DNA of 64,000 nucleotides from the NCBI RefSeq assembly GCF_946480385.1, contig NZ_CAMLJP010000001.1, forward strand, positions 62,001-126,000. Reading direction: 5' to 3'. The DNA comes from an uncultured Azospirillum sp. Its GTDB lineage: Bacteria > Pseudomonadota > Alphaproteobacteria > Azospirillales > Azospirillaceae. Numbering within the stretch: position 1 is the stretch's first letter; each line of letters starts with the position of its first letter. A program made the translations under genes and the position numbers. Positions 36,399 to 45,900 of this stretch are shown one piece after another. The notes under the pieces were generated by a model, which was not told the DNA's origin, did no database searches, and saw only the letters and a list, made by a program, of their open reading frames with translations.

Positions 36399-36434
36399 CA
36401 CCGTCACCCCTCCCCGAACCAGGGCTGGAAGTAA

Positions 36435-36468
36435 AAGGAGCCGGGGCGACGCATCGCCCCGGCTCCTT
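36435..36468. terminator. Bidirectional terminator between mntP and ahpF
   Basis: A 15-bp perfect stem (36435-36449 with 36454-36468; arms start AAGGAGCCGGGG) with a CGCA loop lies between the convergent genes and is followed by CCGTCTTT on the plus strand and TTTACTTCC on the minus strand. Confidence 0.88.
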
Positions 36469-36474
36469 CCGTCT

Positions 36475-38070
36475 TTACTCCGCCGCGATGGTCTCGCGGG
36501 CGGGTTCCTCGGCCGGCACCGTGCGGATCAGGTGGTCGAAGGCGGCCAGTGCGGCCTTGGCACCCTCGCCCATGGCGATGACGATCTGCTTGAACGGGAC
36601 CGTCGTCGCGTCGCCGGCGGCGAAGACGCCGGGCAGGGAGGTCTGGCCGCGGTTGTCGACCTCGATCTCGCCGCGCGGGGTCAGCGCCAGCGTGCCCTTC
36701 AGCCATTCGGTGTTCGGCACCAGACCGATCTGCACGAAGATGCCTTCCAGATCGACCCGCTTCAGCTCGCCGCTGTTGCGGTCCTTGTAGGACAGGCCGA
36801 CGACCTTGTTGCCGTCGCCATGCACCTCGGTGGTCTGGGCCGAGAGGACGACGGTGACGTTGGGCAGGCTGTGCAGCTTGCGCTGCAGAACCGCGTCGGC
36901 GCGCAGCTGGCTGTCGAACTCGATCAGCGTGACGTGCGAGACGATGCCGGCGAGGTCGATCGCCGCCTCGACGCCGGAGTTGCCGCCGCCGATCACCGCC
37001 ACGCGCTTGCCCTTGAACAGCGGGCCGTCGCAGTGCGGGCAATAGGCGACACCCTTGTTGCGGTATTCCGCCTCGCCCGGGACATTCATCGAGCGCCAGC
37101 GGGCGCCGGTCGACAGCACCACCGTGCGGGACTTCAGCGAGGCGCCGCTGGCCAGCTTCACTTCGATCAGCCCGCCTTCCTGCGTGGCCGGCACCAGGGC
37201 GGTGGCGGTCTGCAGGTTCATCACGTCGACCTCATAGTCCTTGACGTGCTGTTCCAGCGCCGCGGCCAGCTTCGGCCCCTCGGTGTGCGAGACCGAGATG
37301 AAGTTCTCGATCGCCATGGTGTCGAGCACCTGACCGCCGAACCGCTCGGCCGCCACGCCGGTGCGGATGCCCTTGCGGGCGGCGTAGATGGCGGCCGCGG
37401 CGCCGGCGGGCCCGCCACCGATCACCAGCACCTCGAACGGGGCCTTGGCCTTGATCTTCTCGGCGGCGCGGGCGACGGCGCCGGTGTCGAGCTTGGCGAC
37501 GATCTGCGCCACGTCCATCCGGCCCTGGGCGAAGGGTTCGCCGTTCAGGAAGACGGTGGGGACGGCCATCACCTGACGCTGCTCGACCTCCTGCTGGAAC
37601 AGCGCGCCGTCGATGGCGACATGCTTGATCCGCGGGTTCAGCGCGCTCATCAGGTTCAGCGCCTGGACCACGTCCGGGCAGTTCTGGCAGGACAGCGAGA
37701 AATAGGTCTCGAAGCGGAAATCGCCGTCGAGGTTACGGATCTGCTCCAGCAGCTCCTCCGACTCCTTCGACGGATGGCCGCCGACCTGGAGCAGGGCCAG
37801 GACCAGCGAGTTGAACTCGTGACCCATCGGCAGGCCGGCGAAGGTGACGCCGATGTCGGTGCCGTCGCGCTTGATGGCGAAGGAGGGCCGGCGGGCGTCG
37901 GCGCCGTTGCGGTCCAGCGTGATCTTGCCGGACAGCGAGGCGATGTCTTCCAGCAGGCCGAGCATCTCCTGCGACTTCGCCCCGCCGTCCAGCGACGCCA
38001 CCAGCGTGATCGGGTTGGTGATGCGCTCCAGATAGGCCTTCAACTGCGTCTTCAGATTGGCGTCCAGCAT
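36475..38070 (-). CDS. ahpF: Alkyl hydroperoxide reductase flavoprotein subunit
   Basis: The 531-residue protein has an N-terminal double thioredoxin-fold domain with the redox pair in [10 protein letters not shown], and a C-terminal thioredoxin-reductase-like domain with [17 protein letters not shown], the disulfide centre CPHCDGP, the NADH-binding [15 protein letters not shown] and FAAGDAT. It passes electrons from NADH through FAD to AhpC. ATG 38070 gives the normal family length; an upstream in-frame start adds five residues. ahpC lies upstream on the same strand, but a 410-base gap with a palindromic repeat and a hairpin separates them. Confidence 0.96.
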   Translation of the reverse strand: MLDANLKTQLKAYLERITNPITLVASLDGGAKSQEMLGLLEDIASLSGKITLDRNGADARRPSFAIKRDGTDIGVTFAGLPMGHEFNSLVLALLQVGGHPSKESEELLEQIRNLDGDFRFETYFSLSCQNCPDVVQALNLMSALNPRIKHVAIDGALFQQEVEQRQVMAVPTVFLNGEPFAQGRMDVAQIVAKLDTGAVARAAEKIKAKAPFEVLVIGGGPAGAAAAIYAARKGIRTGVAAERFGGQVLDTMAIENFISVSHTEGPKLAAALEQHVKDYEVDVMNLQTATALVPATQEGGLIEVKLASGASLKSRTVVLSTGARWRSMNVPGEAEYRNKGVAYCPHCDGPLFKGKRVAVIGGGNSGVEAAIDLAGIVSHVTLIEFDSQLRADAVLQRKLHSLPNVTVVLSAQTTEVHGDGNKVVGLSYKDRNSGELKRVDLEGIFVQIGLVPNTEWLKGTLALTPRGEIEVDNRGQTSLPGVFAAGDATTVPFKQIVIAMGEGAKAALAAFDHLIRTVPAEEPARETIAAE

Positions 38071-38210
38071 GGCTTTCGTTCCCAACGTCTCGTGTCCGGG
38101 GCGGATCGCCTGCGCGGAATCGCGGCGGTCCGGGCGGAGAAATGGTGGCCCGAGTCAAAAGAGCCGGTCGGGCGGACGGTCTGGCTTTCAAACAGCGAAG
38201 AGGTCGGAAC

Positions 38211-38310
38211 GTCATCGTCCTCCCCGCGCAGGGGGGGATCCAGGCTTGGAAAAGGCTGCGACAAAAAGCGCCTGGGTGCCCGCCTTCGCGGGGATGGGGA
38301 AACCGATGAC
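38211..38310. repeat. Long inverted repeat between ahpC and ahpF
   Basis: GTCATCG (38211-38217) and CGATGAC (38304-38310) form the ends of an imperfect inverted repeat. Inside them CCCCGCG and GGATCCAGG on the left match CCTGGGTGCCCGCC and CGCGGGG on the right. The pattern resembles a dispersed repeat of many alphaproteobacteria. The rest of the 38071-38480 gap has no gene. Confidence 0.68.
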
Positions 38311-38432
38311 GGACCCTGATGGCGGGGAGGCTTTGAAAGCCGGCCCGCAAAACCTGCCTTGCGGCCGTTCCGGCCGATCAAGGGTACTCGTTTTCAAACC
38401 CGCCGATTTCAAACCCACTGGCGGGCGGGGGT

Positions 38433-38455
38433 GGGAGCCGGCCGAAGCCGGCCCC
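38433..38455 (-). terminator. Hairpin downstream of ahpC with TTCG loop
   Basis: On the reverse strand GGGGGCCGGC and GCCGGCTCCC pair around a very stable TTCG tetraloop, about 26 bases after the ahpC stop codon. There is no T-run, so it may be an attenuator or a 3' end stabiliser that keeps ahpC mRNA more abundant than ahpF mRNA. Confidence 0.5.
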
Positions 38456-38480
38456 CGATCCGTAGGTTCCCGAAGGAGCC

Positions 38481-39044
38481 TTAGATCTTGCCGACGAGGT
38501 CGAGCGACGGGGCGAGGGTCTTCTCGCCTTCCTGCCACTTGGCCGGGCAGACCTCGCCCGGGTGGGCGGCGACATACTGGGCGGCCTTGACCTTGCGCAG
38601 CAGCTCCTTGGCGTCGCGGCCGACGCCGCCGGCGGTGATCTCGACGATCTGGATCTTGCCGTCCGGGTCGACGACGAAGGTGCCGCGGTCGGCCAGACCG
38701 ACTTCCTCGATCAGGACCTCGAAGTTGCGGCTGATCGCCAGCGTCGGGTCGCCGATCATGGTGTAGTTGATCTTGCCGATGGCCGGCGAGGTGTCGTGCC
38801 AGGCCTTGTGGCAGAAATGGGTGTCGGTCGAGACGCTGTAGATCTCGACGCCCAGCTTCTGGAACTCGGCGTAGTTGTCGGCCAGGTCCTCCAGCTCCGT
38901 CGGGCAGACGAAGGTGAAGTCGGCCGGATAGAAGAACACGACCGACCACTTGCCCTTCAGGTCGGCGTCGGTCACGTCGATGAACTTGCCGTTCTTGAAA
39001 GCGGTTGCCTTGAAGGGCTTAATCTCGCTGTTGATCAAAGACAT
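38481..39044 (-). CDS. ahpC: Alkyl hydroperoxide reductase peroxiredoxin
   Basis: The 187-residue protein is a typical 2-Cys peroxiredoxin of the AhpC1 group, with the peroxidatic Cys47 in FTFVCPTE and the resolving Cys166 in GEVCPAKW. It reduces hydrogen peroxide and organic peroxides and is recycled by AhpF. It is divergent from oxyR across a 237-base gap, so activation by oxidised OxyR is expected. Length and spacing match E. coli AhpC. Confidence 0.97.
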   Translation of the reverse strand: MSLINSEIKPFKATAFKNGKFIDVTDADLKGKWSVVFFYPADFTFVCPTELEDLADNYAEFQKLGVEIYSVSTDTHFCHKAWHDTSPAIGKINYTMIGDPTLAISRNFEVLIEEVGLADRGTFVVDPDGKIQIVEITAGGVGRDAKELLRKVKAAQYVAAHPGEVCPAKWQEGEKTLAPSLDLVGKI

Positions 39045-39253
39045 TTGTGTTCTCCGATGAGGTGCGATGGTTGGTTGACGCCTCGATCCCCGGCGGCTGG
39101 CCGTGGCATGCCCGACTTAATGCGGCGCACCGGGTCGAACAAGAGGGCCTGCCTTGTGGCCAGGGGGCGGGGCGATGTTCCCGTGTCCCGTTGACCCGTG
39201 GAGGAATACGGGAAATCGGTTATCAAGAGAAGTAGAAAATACCAATTGGATTG

Positions 39254-39268
39254 ATCGATAAAATCGAT
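39254..39268. promoter_or_regulatory. Palindrome ATCGAT-AAA-ATCGAT next to oxyR
   Basis: A perfect 6-bp inverted repeat lies 13 bases before the oxyR start codon in the ahpC-oxyR gap, within an AT-rich stretch (about 39226-39276) unlike the rest of the window. LysR-type regulators usually bind such sites in the divergent gap, so it may be part of an OxyR autoregulatory site. Confidence 0.45.
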
Positions 39269-39281
39269 TACATATCCAGGC

Positions 39282-40193
39282 ATGAAACCGCTCCCCACCC
39301 TGCGCCAGCTCCGCTATCTCGTCGCCGTCGTTGACCGCTGTCATTTCGGGCAGGCGGCGGAGGCCTGCCTCGTCAGCCAATCGACGCTGAGCGCCGGTTT
39401 GCAGGAGCTTGAGGATCTGCTGGGCGCCACACTGGTGGAACGCACGCGACGCTCCGTGCTGCCGACCCCGCTGGGCCGTGAGATTGCCGAGCGGGCGCGG
39501 CAATTGCTGAAGGGTGCGGAGGAGCTGGTCGACATCACCCGCTCGGCCGCCGATCCGATGTCGGGCGCGCTGCATCTCGGGGTGATCCCGACCATCGGCC
39601 CCTTCCTGATCCCCCGCGTGATGCCGGCCCTGCGCGAGACCTTCCCGCGCCTGCGCCTCTATCTGCGCGAGGATCAGACGGCGCGGCTGCTGGAGCAGCT
39701 GAACGCCGGCAAGCTGGACGCGGCGCTGCTGGCCTTGCCCTATCCGATGGGCGATCTGGAGACGGAGGACATCGCGGAGGACCGCTTCTCCTTCGTCTGC
39801 CACACCGGCCACCGGCTGAGCGCCGGCGATCCGGCCGAACCGGTGACGGTGCCGTCGGAGGATCTGCTTCTGCTGGAGGACGGGCACTGCCTGCGCGACC
39901 ATGCCATGGCCGCCTGCGCGCTGGACGCCACGCCGCACAACACCGCCTTCGAGGGCACCAGCCTGCATACGCTGGTGCAGATGGTGGCGAACGGGCTGGG
40001 GGTGACGCTGCTACCGCAGATGGCGGTCGATTCGGGCATCCTGCGCGGGCTGGATCTGGCGGTGCGCCCGTTGGCCGGCGGCCGGCCGGGGCGGCGGATC
40101 GCGCTGGCTTGGCGCCGCACCTCGGGTCGGAAGGAGACCTTCCAGCGGCTGGCCGAAGCGCTCAGGGCGGAAATGACGCGGAAGGACGGTTGA
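39282..40193 (+). CDS. oxyR: Hydrogen peroxide-sensing LysR-type regulator
   Basis: The 303-residue protein has a LysR winged helix (LRQLRYLVAVVDRCHFGQAAEACLVSQSTLSAGLQELE region, first 60 residues) and a ligand domain with the OxyR redox cysteines Cys203 and Cys212 in EDGHCLRDHAMAAC, nine residues apart as in E. coli (199 and 208). Oxidation forms a disulfide that activates transcription of peroxide defence genes. It is divergent from ahpC, the classic arrangement. Six more cysteine-region residues outside this motif are not conserved features. Confidence 0.95.
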   Translation: MKPLPTLRQLRYLVAVVDRCHFGQAAEACLVSQSTLSAGLQELEDLLGATLVERTRRSVLPTPLGREIAERARQLLKGAEELVDITRSAADPMSGALHLGVIPTIGPFLIPRVMPALRETFPRLRLYLREDQTARLLEQLNAGKLDAALLALPYPMGDLETEDIAEDRFSFVCHTGHRLSAGDPAEPVTVPSEDLLLLEDGHCLRDHAMAACALDATPHNTAFEGTSLHTLVQMVANGLGVTLLPQMAVDSGILRGLDLAVRPLAGGRPGRRIALAWRRTSGRKETFQRLAEALRAEMTRKDG

Positions 40194-40293
40194 GGGGACG
40201 GGAAAGAAAGAATCGCTTGGTCCGACGGGTGCGAGGTGGTTTAAACGGGACGGTTTTTCGCCCGTTCACTCCGCTTTCGGGACACCCTGCGTC

Positions 40294-41196
40294 ATGTCCA
40301 CCGCCAGCACCGACACCGCACCTCTCTTCGACCGCGTCGCCATCATCGGCATCGGCCTGATCGGCTCCTCCCTGGCGCGGGCGCTGGCGGAGTATGGGAT
40401 CGCGCGGCAGGTCGTCTGCACGGACCGCAGCGCCGAGGCCTGCGCCAAGGCGCTGGAGCTGGGCATCGTGGCGGAAGCCTCCACCGATCCGGCGGTGGCA
40501 CTGGCCGGGGCCGATCTGGTGGTGCTGGCGACCCCGGTCGGCAGCTATGCCGCGGTGGGCGAGGCCATCGGGACGCTTTTGCAGCGCGGGACCATCGTCA
40601 CCGACGTCGGTTCGGTCAAGCAGGCGACCCTGCGCGACGTCGGGCCGCATCTGCCCGACGGCGTTCACCTGATCCCCGGCCACCCGGTGGCGGGCACCGA
40701 GCATTCCGGGCCGGAGGCCGGCTTCGCCACACTGTTCCAGGGCCGCTGGTGCATCCTGACCCCGCCAACCGGGGCCGACCGCCACGCGCTGGAGCGGGTG
40801 ACGGAGCTGTGGCGCCGCGTCGGCTCCACCGTGGAGATCATGGAGGCCAGCCACCATGACCGCGTGCTGGCCATCACCTCGCACCTGCCGCACCTGATCG
40901 CCTACACCATCGTCGGCACCGCGTCGGACCTGGAGGAGGACACCAAGTCCGAGGTCATCAAATTCTCCGCCGGCGGCTTCCGCGACTTCACCCGCATCGC
41001 CGCCAGCGATCCGGTGATGTGGCGCGACGTATTCCTGAACAACCGTGAAGCGGTGCTGGAGATTCTGCAGCGCTTCACCGAGGACCTGACGGCGCTGCAG
41101 CGCGCCATCCGCTGGGGCGAAGGGCAGCAGCTGCAGGACCACTTCACCAAGACCCGCGCCGTGCGCCGGGGCATCATCGACGCCAAGCAAGCGTAA
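40294..41196 (+). CDS. tyrA: Prephenate/cyclohexadienyl dehydrogenase
   Basis: The 300-residue protein has an N-terminal NAD(P)-binding motif GIGLIGSSLARAL near residue 18 and the TyrA family blocks TDVGSVKQ, GHPVAGTEHSG and HDRVLAITSHLPHLIAY. It makes 4-hydroxyphenylpyruvate or tyrosine from prephenate or arogenate. There is no fused chorismate mutase or ACT domain, as in many alphaproteobacterial enzymes. It is transcribed alone, 100 bases after oxyR. The choice between prephenate and arogenate as substrate cannot be read from sequence. Confidence 0.93.
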   Translation: MSTASTDTAPLFDRVAIIGIGLIGSSLARALAEYGIARQVVCTDRSAEACAKALELGIVAEASTDPAVALAGADLVVLATPVGSYAAVGEAIGTLLQRGTIVTDVGSVKQATLRDVGPHLPDGVHLIPGHPVAGTEHSGPEAGFATLFQGRWCILTPPTGADRHALERVTELWRRVGSTVEIMEASHHDRVLAITSHLPHLIAYTIVGTASDLEEDTKSEVIKFSAGGFRDFTRIAASDPVMWRDVFLNNREAVLEILQRFTEDLTALQRAIRWGEGQQLQDHFTKTRAVRRGIIDAKQA

Positions 41197-41232
41197 GAGG
41201 CAGGCGTAAGGGGCGGGCGTGCCGGTGGTTTT

Positions 41233-42519
<1,287 letters not shown>

Positions 42520-42608
42520 TCATGCTATTCCCGGAGGCGGAGGGCCGGACATAGACGAACCGGCGAAAGACTTGTACTTTTCATCGCAAGCCTGCCGGAG
42601 CCCGTGCG

Positions 42609-43589
42609 ATGTCCGCCCATTCTTCACACAGCGCCGAACCCATTCCCCGCTATTGGCTGTACGGCGAACCGCCGGCGGTGCCGGAGCTGCGCTTCGTCCA
42701 TATCGAGACGATCCCGGAGCGGATGCGCTTGTACAATTGGGAGGTCCGCCCCCACCGCCACGACGGGCTGAGCCATACTCTGCTGGTCACGGATGGCGGC
42801 GGGCGGCTGACCGCGGACGGGGTGGAGGTGGCGTTTCGCGCCCCGGCGCTGATCGTCGTGCCGGCGCAGGTGGTGCATGGCTTCCGCTTCGATCCCGGCA
42901 CCGACGGCCATGTGCTGACCTTGTCGGAGGGGTTCCTGGCCGGTGTGCTGGCCGCCGCACCGGAGGCGGAGCTGCGCGAGGCTCCGGCCCTGCCGCTGGC
43001 CTGGGATCTGGGTGACGGATCAGACGAGGCGGCGGCGCTCGACCGCTGTTTCGGCGAAATCAGGCGGGAGTTTCGCGCCCACCACATCGGCCGGGCCAGC
43101 GCGATTTCGGCGCAGGTGATGCTTCTGCTGGTCGCCACCGCGCGACTGGCTGCCGACCGGCGGCACGACGAGGCTGGGCACGACGGGCAGGGGGTGTCGC
43201 CCGATTTGCGGCTGCTCGCCCGGCTGCGGCCGATGATCGACGAGCGGTTCACCCAGCATTGGCCGGTGGAGCGCTATGCCGCCGCCCTGGGCGTCACACC
43301 CGGCCGGTTGAACGCCGCCTGCCGCCGCGTCACCGGCCTGTCGACTCTGCAGCTGGTCCATGCCCGGCTGATGCTGGAGGCCCGGCGCTCGCTGATCTAC
43401 ACCAGCCATGGAATGGCGGAAATCGGCTATGCCCTGGGCTTCGAGGACCCGGCCTATTTCTCCCGTTTCTTCACCAAGCGCGAAGGGCGGTCGCCGCAGG
43501 CCTTCCGCCGGGCGCACGGCGATGGCGGAATGGGAAGCAGCCTTGACGGCAACGGCCTTGACCGGACCGGGGGACCCTCACCACAGTAA
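42609..43589 (+). CDS. pobR: AraC-family activator, PobR type
   Basis: The 326-residue protein has an N-terminal cupin domain (RPHRHDGLSHTLLVTDGGG, PALIVVPAQVVHGFRFDPG) and a C-terminal AraC domain with helix-turn-helix units in HWPVERYAAALGVTPGRLNAACR and GMAEIGYALGFEDPAYFSRFF. It is divergent from pobA across 161 bases, the normal layout for the AraC-type PobR found in rhizobia and Azotobacter, which activates pobA with 4-hydroxybenzoate. The name rests mainly on this context. The last 30 residues are an acidic to glycine-rich tail without similarity. Confidence 0.85.
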   Translation: MSAHSSHSAEPIPRYWLYGEPPAVPELRFVHIETIPERMRLYNWEVRPHRHDGLSHTLLVTDGGGRLTADGVEVAFRAPALIVVPAQVVHGFRFDPGTDGHVLTLSEGFLAGVLAAAPEAELREAPALPLAWDLGDGSDEAAALDRCFGEIRREFRAHHIGRASAISAQVMLLLVATARLAADRRHDEAGHDGQGVSPDLRLLARLRPMIDERFTQHWPVERYAAALGVTPGRLNAACRRVTGLSTLQLVHARLMLEARRSLIYTSHGMAEIGYALGFEDPAYFSRFFTKREGRSPQAFRRAHGDGGMGSSLDGNGLDRTGGPSPQ

Positions 43590-43646
43590 CGGACTTGCGC
43601 CCCCACCAGCGTCGATGCGGGGCGGTCCAGTTTTCGGAAGAGGGTG

Positions 43647-44489
43647 ATGGCGATGGACAGCCTGGACGTCACGATGCGCGAGGCGGCCGAGACGGTCGAA
43701 CAGTCGCTGTGGCGCCGCCTGCGCGCCGACGCCGCCCGCGTGGCGGAGGAGGAAAACGGCCTCGCTCCCTTCCTGTATGACGCGGTGCTGGCGCGCGACG
43801 GCTTCGGCCCGGCATTGGCCGCCCTGCTGGTGCGCAAGCTGGCCGACCGCGCCATGCCGGAGGACCGGCTGGCCGCCGTGGTGCGCGACGCCATGGAGGC
43901 CGACCCGGCCATCGTCGAGTCCGCCGCCGCCGACCTCGCCGCCATCCTGGCGCGCGACCCGGCCGCCGATGGCTGCCTGACGCCCTTCCTCTATTTCAAG
44001 GGCTTCCACGCCCTGCAATGGCACCGCGTCGCCAATTGGCTGTGGCGGGGTGGCCGGCACGACCTTGCCCATTTCCTGCAAAGCCGGGTGTCGGAGGCCT
44101 TCGCCGTCGACATCCACCCGGCGGTGCCGGTCGGACGCGGCGTGTTCATCGACCATGGCACCGGCGTGGTGATCGGCGAGACGGCGGTGATCGGCAACGA
44201 CGTGTCGATCCTGCAGAACGTCACGCTGGGCGGCACCGGCAAGGAGCATGGCGACCGCCATCCCAAGGTGCGCGACGGCGTGCTGCTGTCGGCGGGGGCC
44301 AAGGTGCTGGGCAACATCACCATCGGCGCTCATGCCAAGGTCGGCGCCGGCAGCGTCGTGCTGAAGGACGTCCCCGGCTGCGCCACCGTGGCCGGCGTGC
44401 CCGCCAAGGTCGTCGGCTGGTGCCGTGACGAGCCGGCGCCGGCGCTGACCATGGACCAGAGCCTGCAACAGGGCGATTACAGCATCTGA
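43647..44489 (+). CDS. cysE: Serine O-acetyltransferase
   Basis: The 280-residue protein has an N-terminal helical domain and a C-terminal left-handed beta-helix of hexapeptide repeats (VDIHPAVPVGRGVFIDHGTGVVIGETAVIGNDVSILQ is the start of the helix), with the active-site TLGGTGKEHGDRHPK block. It acetylates serine with acetyl-CoA, the first step of cysteine synthesis, and is feedback-inhibited by cysteine in relatives. GTG 43644, ATG 43647 and ATG 43653 are all in frame; ATG 43647 was chosen on the spacing to GGAAGAG. It stands alone in the operon map. Confidence 0.94.
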   Translation: MAMDSLDVTMREAAETVEQSLWRRLRADAARVAEEENGLAPFLYDAVLARDGFGPALAALLVRKLADRAMPEDRLAAVVRDAMEADPAIVESAAADLAAILARDPAADGCLTPFLYFKGFHALQWHRVANWLWRGGRHDLAHFLQSRVSEAFAVDIHPAVPVGRGVFIDHGTGVVIGETAVIGNDVSILQNVTLGGTGKEHGDRHPKVRDGVLLSAGAKVLGNITIGAHAKVGAGSVVLKDVPGCATVAGVPAKVVGWCRDEPAPALTMDQSLQQGDYSI

Positions 44490-44583
44490 GCGGCCAATTC
44501 CGCGCCCTGTCCCTTCGCTGTCACCGGAAATCCGCCGTCGCAATGACTACATGGAAGGCGGACGGTGATAGGGCGCGAGGGCC

Positions 44584-45339
44584 GTGAGGGTGCTGCTGGC
44601 ATTTCTGTTGACGCTGGTCCTGCTGCTGGCCGGACCGGTGTTCCTGCTTGCGTCCGGAACGGTGCCGACGGCTATCGACTGGAGCCGCATCGACCGCAGC
44701 CCGGTGGGCCTCGCCCCCGACGCGACGACAACGCCGGAGGCGGTGGTCCAGGTCTATGCCGCCCGCGTGCTGTCTTGGCGCGGCGCCTTCGGCGTGCATC
44801 CCTGGTTTGCCGTGAAGCCGGCCGGCGCCCGCAGCTATACGGTTTACGAAGTGATCGGCTGGCGCGCCTACCGAGGCCTGTCGGTGGTCTCCGTCAGCAA
44901 CCGCGACCCCGACGGCCGCTGGTTCGGCGCTCAGCCCATTCTGCTCGGAGAGCTGCGCGCCGCCGCCGCCGAAGCCGCCATCCCCAAGATCGCCAAGGCC
45001 GCCGCCAGCTATCCCTATGCCGGCGAGTACCGTGTCTGGCCCGGCCCCAACAGCAACACCTTCGCCGCCTGGGTTGCCCGCGCCGTGCCGGAGCTGCGGC
45101 TGGACCTGCCCTCCACCGCGCTGGGGAAGGATTACCTTGGCCGCGGCGTGTTCGCGCGGGCGCCGAGCGGCACCGGCTGGCAGATCAGCCTGTTCGGCGT
45201 CGCCGGACTGCTGCTGGCGTGGGAGGAGGGGCTGGAGGTGAATTTGCTTGGGCTGACCATCGGCATCGACCCGCTGGACCTTGCAGTGAAACTGCCAGGG
45301 ATTGGACGGGTAGGGTGGTCAGAGTCTGAGCCACTTTGA
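44584..45339 (+). CDS. DUF3750 domain protein
   Basis: The 251-residue protein begins with a hydrophobic segment (LLAFLLTLVLLLAGPVFLLA) that could be a signal peptide or anchor, followed by a domain matching DUF3750, with HPWFAVKPAGARSYTVYEVIGW and the typical WPGPNSNTFAAWVAR block. The start is a GTG at 44584. The function of the family is unknown; its secreted or membrane-anchored layout suggests an envelope role. It has no operon partner and is followed by tRNA-Phe on the other strand. Confidence 0.8.
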   Translation: MRVLLAFLLTLVLLLAGPVFLLASGTVPTAIDWSRIDRSPVGLAPDATTTPEAVVQVYAARVLSWRGAFGVHPWFAVKPAGARSYTVYEVIGWRAYRGLSVVSVSNRDPDGRWFGAQPILLGELRAAAAEAAIPKIAKAAASYPYAGEYRVWPGPNSNTFAAWVARAVPELRLDLPSTALGKDYLGRGVFARAPSGTGWQISLFGVAGLLLAWEEGLEVNLLGLTIGIDPLDLAVKLPGIGRVGWSESEPL

Positions 45340-45432
45340 AAGAAGCGGAAGAACTTACGACGACTTGGGAAGAGTATGGTCAGTTGGCTTGACCGGAGCA
45401 CACCATCCAAACCTTGAACTTCGAAGGGAGGA

Positions 45433-45508
45433 TGGTGCCCAGGGACGGAGTCGAACCGCCGACACGGGGATTTTCAGTCCCCTGCTCTACCAACTGAGCT
45501 ACCTGGGC
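45433..45508 (-). tRNA. tRNA-Phe (anticodon GAA), CCA encoded
   Basis: The 76-base gene folds as a normal cloverleaf: acceptor GCCCAGG with CCTGGGC, D-arm GCTC-GAGC, anticodon stem GGGGA-TCCCC with loop CTGAAAA (anticodon GAA), T-arm GGCGG-TTCGACT-CCGTC, and an encoded CCA end. It lies on the reverse strand downstream of yacG and has its own promoter. No attachment-site duplication or integrase lies nearby. Confidence 0.98.
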
Positions 45509-45567
45509 ATCTCGGCGCCGCTTGATGGGTGACCGTTTCGGTCGGTGCGGCGCGTCGTGTGGGGCGC

Positions 45568-45596
45568 TTTTTAGAGAGGTTCGGACGGGCTGTCCA
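45568..45596 (-). promoter_or_regulatory. Promoter for tRNA-Phe
   Basis: On the reverse strand TGGACA (45591-45596) and TAAAAA (45568-45573) are exactly 17 bases apart, between yacG and the tRNA gene. The predicted transcript would start about 50 bases before the mature tRNA. Confidence 0.55.
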
Positions 45597-45626
45597 GAGG
45601 AAAATTCAAAAAAATTTGGACCCGTC

Positions 45627-45872
45627 TCACAGCTCCTCATCGGGGTCGGATCCGCCGGGCGCGGCGGGGGTTTCCGGGCTCTCGATGCGGTAGACGCCGC
45701 CCAGCCAGCGCGACAGATCCACGTCGGCGCAGCGCTTGGAACAGAAGGGGCGGGTGGCCGGTTCGGTCGGGCGGCCGCAGATCGGGCAGTTGGTGCCCGC
45801 CTTGGCGCCGGCATGGGACTGGCCATGGGCCTGGGAGCGCTGCGGGGCGCCGGGGAATTGGGGGTCGGACAA
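45627..45872 (-). CDS. yacG: DNA gyrase inhibitor/zinc protein YacG
   Basis: The 81-residue protein has the YacG zinc motif, with CPICGRP near residue 29 and CSKRCADVDLSRWLGG near 44. YacG binds one zinc and inhibits gyrase in E. coli. It has long low-complexity tails on both sides of the zinc core. It follows rng by 28 bases in a maf-rng-yacG order that is common in alphaproteobacteria. Confidence 0.93.
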   Translation of the reverse strand: MSDPQFPGAPQRSQAHGQSHAGAKAGTNCPICGRPTEPATRPFCSKRCADVDLSRWLGGVYRIESPETPAAPGGSDPDEEL

Positions 45873-45900
45873 GGATGGCCTCCGTAACGGATAGCAGCGG

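Noticed and set aside
45433..45508. tRNA gene as an integration site for a genomic island
   Set aside because: No integrase gene, no 3'-end duplication of the tRNA and no change in base composition are seen on either side.
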